Assembly (NCBI GenBank): GCA_021234155.1
Contig: JAJEKV010000064.1
Coordinates: 4,900,001-4,964,000, forward strand
Origin: Isoetes taiwanensis
Taxonomy: Eukaryota; Streptophyta; Lycopodiopsida; Isoetales; Isoetaceae
Direction of reading: 5' to 3'
Length of the DNA: 64,000 bases
Shown: positions 58,011 to 64,000 of the stretch, piece by piece
How the letters are laid out: every line of letters begins with the position of its first letter
Position numbering within the stretch: position 1 is the first letter of the stretch
The notes under the pieces: generated by a model
Seen by the model: the letters and a program-made list of their open reading frames with translations, nothing else
What the model was told of the DNA's origin: nothing
Database searches by the model: none
Translations under genes and position numbers: made by a program

Positions 58011-59212
58011 AATTTTGGAGTAGTTTGAACCACCTGCTTACTCTTTATCCTTGAAGCTGACCTGCTTCTTGTCCTGCTTGTCAAAATTTGTGTTCCCTTA
58101 CTTTCCATGTACTGAGGTTTAGCAGCTGCTGGGCTTGTTGCTCTTGGGCTGTAGCTTCCTATAGCCCTCCCCTTGTCCTGATAGTACTGTTGCCTCTGTC
58201 CGGTTCCTTGAGGTCCTATTTCTTGTAAGCTCACTGCTTTAGACTCTGCTTCTAACACTGTTCTGGGGTTTATTGCTCTCACCAGCTTCCTGATCTCCTC
58301 GTTCAAGCCTTCAATGTACCCCTCTACTGCGTGTCTTTCACTCAACTTTGACACATAGAGCCTCAGCCTCATGAACTCTTCGGTGTATTTCTGGACTGTC
58401 TTATTGCCCTGCTCCAACCTGTAGAACTGTTGCATCATATGGCACTTGTGTTCCCTTGGCACGTAGTAGCATTTAAATGCCTTGGAGAACTTCTTGAAGC
58501 AGCTATCTCTGCTTAACCCGTGGGTTTTGGCATAGCCTTTCCACCAAATTCTGGCTGCCCCCTTGAGGTTGACTGTTGCTACCCTGCCCTTGTCCTTATC
58601 CTTCATGTTATAAGCATTCCCATACTCCCTCATTTCGTCCAACCAAGCCTCGGCTTCCATTCCAGACCTGTTGTCCCCTGAGAATTATTCCAACTTCATG
58701 GCTTTCCACACGTTGCTCAGTGCCGAATCGAACTTTCTTCTGGTAGTCGGCTTTCATTCTGCCCTTATCACGGTTGGGACCCTCTCGACGGTCCTACTGA
58801 TCATTCCCCTGCTCTTCAGATTCGAAGTCGGAGCCGGAACTAGAGTTGGAGGTGTGCTAGGTGACCTCCTTCTCCAGCTTCTTTTCTTTGCTTTGTCTGC
58901 TATGTCAGCCGGTGTTTGGGGTAGTTGGACATTCTGGTCCGATTCAATTGCTGCCGCCCCTGCCAACAGAGCTCTTATTTCATGGATATCCGATCTTATT
59001 TGCGATATCTCTTCTTCTGTGGTTGGCGCCTCAAACTCTTGGAATAGATTCCTTAGTTGAAACTGCCTTGCGAGTGTCTGATCTTCCTGAGGTTGTCGAT
59101 CTTGTTCTACATTCCTGGGTGCTCTAGCTGCATACACATTAGATTGCACTCTCATAATTAGCTTTTGTTTGTTATTGCATTGGTTTGTTTGATGATATAG
59201 TTGTGGGGACAA
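58007..59212 (-). pseudogene. Gypsy gag (element B)
   Basis: Two frames. 59212-58754 encodes a hydrophilic N-terminal part with TLARQFQLRNLFQEFEAPT. 58660-58007 encodes the capsid-like core with AEAWLDEMREYGNAY, GAARIWWKGYAKTHG, FKCYYVPREHKCHMMQQF, LEQGNKTVQKYTEEFMRLR and ERHAVEGYIEGLNEEI, the typical retrotransposon_gag pattern. A stop and frame change near 58680 separate them. The core overlaps the protease frame by a few bases. Confidence 0.85.
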
Positions 59213-59299
59213 AATATATCAAAGAACACAAATAATGCTATAACATATTCATAAGGTGCAATATTTTCACAATTGATAATAGAAGAAAAAACTTTTAAT

Positions 59300-60881
59300 C
59301 TATTCCTGAAATCTTCTATATGCCGGGTTGTCTTCCAAGAACTTCTTCACTTGGGCTGTGCCAACTGTTCGCCCCAAGTTTCTAAGGATGTTGGTGGCCG
59401 TACCACCTTGGAGTGCTGTCATCAGGTCTTCGATCCATCTATCCGACGTGTAGGCTGCAGTAATGACCAACCTGCCATGCCGTCTGTATGGGACTGCAAA
59501 ATCGAAGACGCTCAAAGCTATTGTCCTCTTGACCAGGATGTCATGGACGATGTTTGGAGGCATCCGAGCATGCCTTCCAAATCCTGAGAGGGAAATTAGC
59601 ATGAAGACTCTTTCTTCTCCCCGTGGGCTAAACTGGCGGTGTATGACCGCTATTCTTTCGTCCGTAAGGAGTGGTAGATAAAACCTGAGGGCTTTGTCGT
59701 GTCCACCCTCTGCTGCTTCTTCTCCAGTTCTGATTCCTGCCCTGTGTCTTCCAGAGTATTCATCTACTGGTACTGCTATCATTTCTCTGTAGTCGCCGAA
59801 CATGGACCTAGAAGAGGTCATGTTGATGCCGCCTCTTTCTAATTCGACCGGCGCTACCGCAGAGGTGCTGGGCAGGAGTGCGCTTGTTGTTTTTCCCCTG
59901 ATGCCCATCCATTCTTGGAGTGGATGAATTCCTCCTATGAGGGAAGCTCCTGTTGCGTCATCATCTATCAGATACCGGTGTAAGCTTCGATGTCCGATGA
60001 CGACTGGCCAGAGTATGTGTGGGCCTCCCTAATGCTGATGGAAAAGTCCTGAGTCTCTCGGTCGATTTAGTCATCGAGATCGGGCTGCTGGCATAGAAGG
60101 TGCAGGAGTTCGTCCACCCTGTAACCTCTGTCTCTGCACTCTGGGAGGTTCTTTATATAATGGAGTGTCAGGTACTCCTCTCTTTGGATGATGACCAGGA
60201 TTAGACTGATGATGCCTAACCCAAGTGGAGGGGTTATCCTTGTTATCCTCAACCCTTCTTCGAAGCTTGGAAGATCCTCTTCTGCTTGCTGCCTTGTATG
60301 GAGTTGATGTCGATGATGTCTTCTATGTCGTATCTGTATCCTTCCTCTGCCTCTTCCTCCGGTTCTGACTCCTCATACTCGAGGAGCATTTGCTCCTCTT
60401 TGCCTGCTTCTGTGGCCATGGGTTCAATCTCCAGAGGCTGAATGGAGGGTTCCCCTATCTGGGTTTGGGCTCTTTGGGACAAAAAGATAGCTACAGATGC
60501 AGTATAGGAGAAATATCTCTTCCTATTTATGGATATAGTCATGTAATTTGGCATGCAAGCAGCTTTATTTTCTAGGTACTTGTCTATATTTGGGATATCA
60601 TTCAGAGCTGCACGGAGGGCTGTTCTAGGTGCAAAATATCCTATGCATGGGGGAAGTTCTACTAGAGAAGGTCCTATCTTGGCATGGAACTCGGTCATGA
60701 TCTCTTGGTAAAAAGGTGTGGCATCTATAGTGGCATCCACGTCGATCTCCTTTTGGAAAACAGTGAAGATCGAGCTGATGTCACCCTCAGCCACATGAGC
60801 AATGACATTGTACCATCGCCTGAATGCAGAAGTAGCCATGATGCTGATGCTGCTGGAGTTATCAAACAGATCTAGAAGCAC
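59300..60881 (-). pseudogene. Unknown accessory coding region between histone gene and gag
   Basis: Minus-strand frames 60881-60249 (210 codons), 60252-60067 (61) and 59908-59300 (202, with open sequence extending upstream to about 60020) follow one another and read like one protein of roughly 500 residues broken by frameshifts. The first part has FRRWYNVIAHVAEGDISSIF and CIGYFAPRTALRAALNDIP, then an acidic stretch (EESEPEEEAEEG). The last part has FYLPLLTDERIAVIHRQFSP and SDRWIEDLMTALQGG. I recognise no known domain. It ends about 90 bp before gag and is in the same sense, so it is a candidate second accessory gene of the family. The first frame may start at 60838 (MATSAF). Confidence 0.6.
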
Positions 60882-61131
60882 CTCTGGGAGCTGAAAGATT
60901 GCCTTGGAGTGAGGAGTGATGGAGTAGGATGCAAATGAGGGTTGTGGTCATATTTATAGGCAAAACCCTAATCTGAGAATTTTTTAGGGTTTGGGAATAT
61001 CTATCACTTTAAGGTCCTGCTATGCAATTGACAGGTAATCTAGGTTAAAGAATACTCCTAATGATCCTATTGCAAATTTTTTTTTATCTAATTTGGAGGT
61101 ACTTGGGATGAATTTGGGCATTTTGGTCTGA

Positions 61132-61203
61132 CCACTCATACAGTGCGCGAGAGGCATTTTCAAAACTTTTGGAAATGGTCCTGGCGCATTTTGTGAGGGG
61201 TGG
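61132..61203 (-). repeat. Hairpin 4 of element B (downstream of histone gene)
   Basis: Imperfect inverted repeat. CCACTCATACAGTGCGCGAG pairs with CTGGCGCATTTTGTGAGGGG, with an inner pair CAAAA/TTTTG. It belongs to the same set as 61335, 62862 and 63076. Confidence 0.8.
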
Positions 61204-61334
61204 GCTCCTGTTTGGGTCCTAGGTAGCTCTAAAGTTACAATCTAAGGACAGAATCCTTCTTATCTCGCCGAGTTAAGGTGGTTTGTGCCCTTACTTTCTA
61301 CATTTGGACAAGCCTAGACATAGATCAGTGGCCA

Positions 61335-61404
61335 ACCACTCACAATGCGTGAGAGGCATTCTCAAAACTTTTGGAAATGCTCCTGACACACTCTGTGAGG
61401 GGTG
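61335..61404 (-). repeat. Hairpin 3 of element B (downstream of histone gene)
   Basis: CCACTCACAATGCGTGAGAG pairs with GACACACTCTGTGAGGGGTG. The inner part GCATTCTCAAAA pairs with TTTTGGAAATGC. Confidence 0.8.
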
Positions 61405-61550
61405 AGACCCAAAACAGTGAATTTTTGTCCAATTTAACTAATTCCAATTGCGCATGCCATTATTACCATCTCATTAAATACAATATTACACTTCACAACC
61501 TGATCAAAACACATTTTTATATTTACAAAATATTTTATAGTTACATCAAA

Positions 61551-62680
61551 TTAGCAATCTTCCTTCTTTATGAACCTAGCTAACTTCATGTTTCTAGGCA
61601 TACAAGTGACTCTCTTCGCATGGAGAGCACATGCTAGAAAATCTTCGAAGTGCTGGACCAGCCTTTGCTCCGCTGCCTCCTGCAACGCAAGTAACATGTC
61701 ATCTGTTACTCTCTTGGTCTTGTCAAATTCCTGCAGGATTTCACGGGTGAGTCTTGCGAAGGCAGCTCTTGGAATTAGCAGTCCGTAGCTCCTCTGAAAA
61801 TGTCGAATCTCTCGAGCCGCTCTTGCAAAATAGGAGTCCGCCTTTCTCTTTATTGGTTTCTTCGGTGGTACTGGTCTCTCCGGGGGCGGCTTCAAAGTAT
61901 TCTTCTTGGTTGGCCTTCCTCCCTCCATGTACGTCACCTTATTCGCCTCGTAGAATTTTGAGTACTTCTCGTACATCTTCATGTACTCGTTGTACTCCTT
62001 CAACTTCTTCATGTACTCCCCTCGTGCTTGAGTACAAAGGATTCCCGAGCCAGTTTGCCCTGCTTGGGTTCAGTTGTTGGCTTCGGCCACTTCGGGTATG
62101 GAGGTGTTGTTGCAAATTCTCCCTCCTCGTCACCTGGGTTTGAAGGTCCGGAACCTTCTGTCGAGCGGGGTACTCTTGATGCATCCTCGTCTGAGTCTAT
62201 TTCTGATGAAGACGACGGTGGCCTGTCAGGCTCTCGCTCCCGTATGCTAACCCCTTTGGCTGGTGTTGACTTTGTCTTCCTCCGGGTTTTCTTTGGCATT
62301 TCGGGGCTTTTGCTGCTCCTCCCTTTGTCTTTTGCGCTCCTCCTTCTCTGATATTCTCTTCCTCTTTGCTGCTTTCTTTCTCTTGGCCATTTTCTTTAGC
62401 CGACGCGCTAACTCCTCTGATATCGGTTCACCGTCCTCATCGTCCTTCTCCTGGCCATTTCTCTGATCCTCAGGGTTTTCTTGATCATCAGGGTTCTGGG
62501 TTTGTTCTTACTCGTCCTCCTCCTGCTGGTCTTCTTCCTCAGCCCTGGATTAGGATTAGGGTTTTCGGCATGTCTGGCTCGTTCTTCAGCCTCCCTAGCC
62601 TTCTGTTGAGCTGCAAGAACTTGGGCGCTGGTGTAATCGTCTGGCCTAACCACTCGAGCGGTCTGTTTGGTGCGGGCCAT
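61551..62680 (-). pseudogene. Retrotransposon-borne CENH3-like histone H3 (element B copy)
   Basis: ATG at 62680 opens MARTKQTARVVRPDDY: the first eight residues after Met equal the histone H3 tail. A long charged tail follows, with acidic runs (EKDDEDGEP), an NLS-like KKMAKRKKAAKRKR and SSSSEIDSDED. It is spread over two frames with one TAA at 62510-62508 and frame changes near 62545, 62300 and 62030. The last frame (62012-61551, 153 codons, intact) ends in a histone fold of about 90 residues (about 61832-61554): AAREIRHFQRSYGLLIPRAA, FARLTREILQEF, ALQEAAEQRLVQHFEDF and CALHAKRVTCMPRNMKLARF. By eye about half of these match plant H3. EIRHFQ..., LLIP and the A.F after it match plant CENH3 better than H3, while loop 1 has canonical H3 length. 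The gene sits between PBS and gag, in sense with the element, bracketed by hairpins. It would be predicted to enter nucleosomes. This copy is frame-broken. Confidence 0.9.
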
Positions 62681-62861
62681 GTTTTGAAATATATCAATCG
62701 CCTTCCAAGCGCCTAAAAATCGCCTTTTTGGCCGGAGAGCAGCTAGCTGGAAAAGAAAGGTGAAAATAAGTCTGGGAATTTTAGGGTTTGGACCTGCAAT
62801 TTCATGTTGTACCATTATGTAAAGCATTAGTGTTTGGAGTTCCTTCAAACAAAAAGTACCT

Positions 62862-62932
62862 ACCACTCACACAATGCGCGAGAAGCATTCTCAAAACTTG
62901 TGGAAATGCCCAGGGCACACTCTGTGAGAGGT
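62862..62932 (-). repeat. Hairpin 2 of element B (upstream of histone gene)
   Basis: CCACTCACACAATGCGCGAG pairs with GGGCACACTCTGTGAGAGG. It lies about 180 bp upstream of the histone start codon. Confidence 0.8.
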
Positions 62933-63075
62933 CACTCTTTTTTTACTCAAACTTTCGTTTTGTAAGCAGTTTCTTAGTGTTGTAACATACATTCCTAGCT
63001 CAAATTCAAGCTTTAAGTTACTCTGAGCTATCAGATTACTCTAATTATGCATCTAACTAGGTCAAAACGGGTGAA

Positions 63076-63140
63076 CCACTCACACAGTGCGCGAAAACAT
63101 TCTCAAAATTTTTGGAAATGCCCAAGGCGCAATCCATGAG
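63076..63140 (-). repeat. Hairpin 1 of element B (leader)
   Basis: CACTCACACAGTGCGCG pairs imperfectly with GGCGCAATCCATGAG. The inner part CTCAAAATTTTTGG is also self-complementary. It is in the leader between the primer binding site and hairpin 2. Confidence 0.75.
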
Positions 63141-63348
63141 CTATCACTTCTTAATGGCGAGATTTTTTCAGGATTTTTCTACCATTCTTCCTAACTTAAC
63201 ATTATTCTACTTTACTGCTCTAAGGTTTGGAATTTTTTTTTCCCAATTTTTCGAGGTTCATACTTGGGTTGCTATTCCCAAGGCTGGAAGTCTACTGTTA
63301 GTCCTAACAGGGAATGGTCAGTGCCCGATCTTGGTCTACCAAGATCAT

Positions 63349-63360
63349 GCTCTGATACCA
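63349..63360 (-). promoter_or_regulatory. Primer binding site, initiator tRNA-Met type (element B)
   Basis: Minus-strand TGGTATCAGAGC lies 1-2 bases after the LTR end (GGGGACGTCA). It is identical to the site of element A and fixes the adjoining LTR as the 5' LTR. Confidence 0.9.
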
Positions 63361-63361
63361 C

Positions 63362-64000
63362 TTGACGTCCCCTACTTCGTCTACGATGCTCCCATCGTAT
63401 CGGAAGGCGGAGTTCATTCCCCTGGCAGCCAAACTGACAGGGGCCATTCACCTGACACCAATCCTTTGACAAGGGACCGATGAGGAAGAATGGATGGGTC
63501 ATTTGTCCAAACTTCCCTCGGGACTGTCTTAGCTGCGGAAGCGTGAGTAAACATAAGCACATGACATCAATATATAAATAGAGTCACCTCGAAGGGTGAC
63601 TACACCATAACATACATGTAATAGTACATCAACAATATCATCATCACATGGGAAATCCTACCCAATGGCTCAGACTCCAGAGTATGGACTGACGGCTTGG
63701 GCCTCCAGAAGTCATTGCAGACGAAGTTCGTAAGAATGGACTGGGCTGGCATAGGAACATGGCTGTTGGGTAGTCCGCTTCATCCGCCCCTCCCCATGCA
63801 CACTTTGCAGAATAGGTTGAAGAGTCTAGGGACTGGACCGTAGCCTGCCGGGTACGTAGCAAGCCAGAGGGGCTACTGCTGGGTTGCATCTGCCCAGTCC
63901 TGATGAGGCAGGAGGAGAGCCACCTCCCCTCCAGAGGCATGCATGCCCATCACAGGCGGCTAGAGGGCCACTGCCCGTATTCGACTTGAACCTCATTGAA
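63362..64000 (-). mobile_element. 5' LTR of element B, partial (runs off the window)
   Basis: The 3' portion (R/U5 side) of the LTR, matching 43702 to about 44300 with few differences. The rest lies beyond base 64000. The segment holds no gene; open frames in it are chance. Confidence 0.9.

Larger units (their letters stand above)
43702..64000 (-). mobile_element. Ty3/gypsy 'element B' carrying a CENH3-like histone, with nested insertions
   Basis: On the minus strand: 5' LTR (from beyond the window to 63362), primer binding site (63360-63349), two hairpins, H3-like gene (62680-61551), two hairpins, unknown accessory region (60881-59300), gag (59212-58007), protease-RT-RNase H-integrase (58010-54857), a nested LINE (about 54880-45800), 3' untranslated region, polypurine tract and 3' LTR (45180-43702). 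The two LTRs look roughly 90% identical or better over the shared 640 bp, with one region of small deletions, so they are probably a pair. Scattered stops and frameshifts (RT at about 56928, integrase, gag/pro junction) make this copy non-autonomous. Confidence 0.85.

Noticed and set aside
61335-61404. Hairpin as a canonical replication-dependent histone mRNA stem-loop
   Set aside because: The canonical signal is a 6-bp stem with a 4-nt loop and a fixed sequence; these hairpins are about 70 nt and unrelated in sequence, and they also lie upstream of the gene.
61754-62466. Plus-strand open frames rich in Ser, Leu and Phe
   Set aside because: Antisense shadows of the element B histone gene; the sense strand holds the recognisable histone fold.
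62545-62570. Telomere-like string (TTAGGATTAGGGTTT)
   Set aside because: Only two or three imperfect units; on the sense strand it encodes Asn-Pro repeats of the histone tail.
1-64000. CRISPR arrays, bacterial operons, tRNA or rRNA genes
   Set aside because: The sequence is eukaryotic nuclear DNA; no regularly spaced repeats of CRISPR type and no RNA gene could be recognised by eye.

Overview
The window is a repeat-rich stretch of a large nuclear plant genome. Ty3/gypsy, copia, several kinds of LINE, MITE and CACTA remains surround one single-copy host gene. That gene (minus strand, 17828-37981, ten exons) is the orthologue of CCDC96/FAP184, a motile-cilium axoneme protein. Together with introns of up to 8.7 kb full of old transposons, this points to a land plant with swimming sperm. 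A fern is the best guess; a lycophyte, bryophyte or cycad/Ginkgo-type gymnosperm is possible.

Layout: 1-5707 is the 3' part of a decayed plus-strand Ty3/gypsy element (protease, RT, integrase, chromodomain-like end, 3' LTR). 5708-8330 is unresolved. 8331-11151 is the 5' end of a related minus-strand element ('element A': LTR, primer binding site, accessory gene). 11152-12560 is a LINE 3' half. 12561-17827 is mostly featureless apart from a foldback repeat and a poly-A retroposon with a target duplication. 17828-37981 is CCDC96, with LINE, copia and foldback debris in its introns. 38997-39228 is a MITE. 40090-42640 is an L1 remnant. 42860-43701 is a gypsy fragment interrupted by a CACTA end. 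From 43702 to the window end lies one nested Ty3/gypsy element ('element B', minus strand, same family as A). It is split by a LINE (about 45800-54880), and that LINE is itself split by a 5.9-kb Helitron-like tandem insertion (46976-52882).

The main discovery is in elements A and B. Between the primer binding site and gag, both carry a sense-strand gene for a histone H3-family protein. It begins MARTK(Q)TAR like histone H3, has a long charged tail, and ends in an H3 histone fold. In B the fold is nearly complete and its first helices resemble plant centromeric H3 (CENH3). In both elements the histone cassette is bracketed by related hairpins of about 70 nt. Element B has a second unrecognised accessory coding region (59300-60881) before gag. 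Because the family also appears to encode a chromodomain-like integrase tail (seen in the plus-strand relative), this looks like a chromovirus-type retrotransposon that acquired its own CENH3-like histone. Both copies here are damaged by stops or frameshifts, so activity would have to be sought in other copies.
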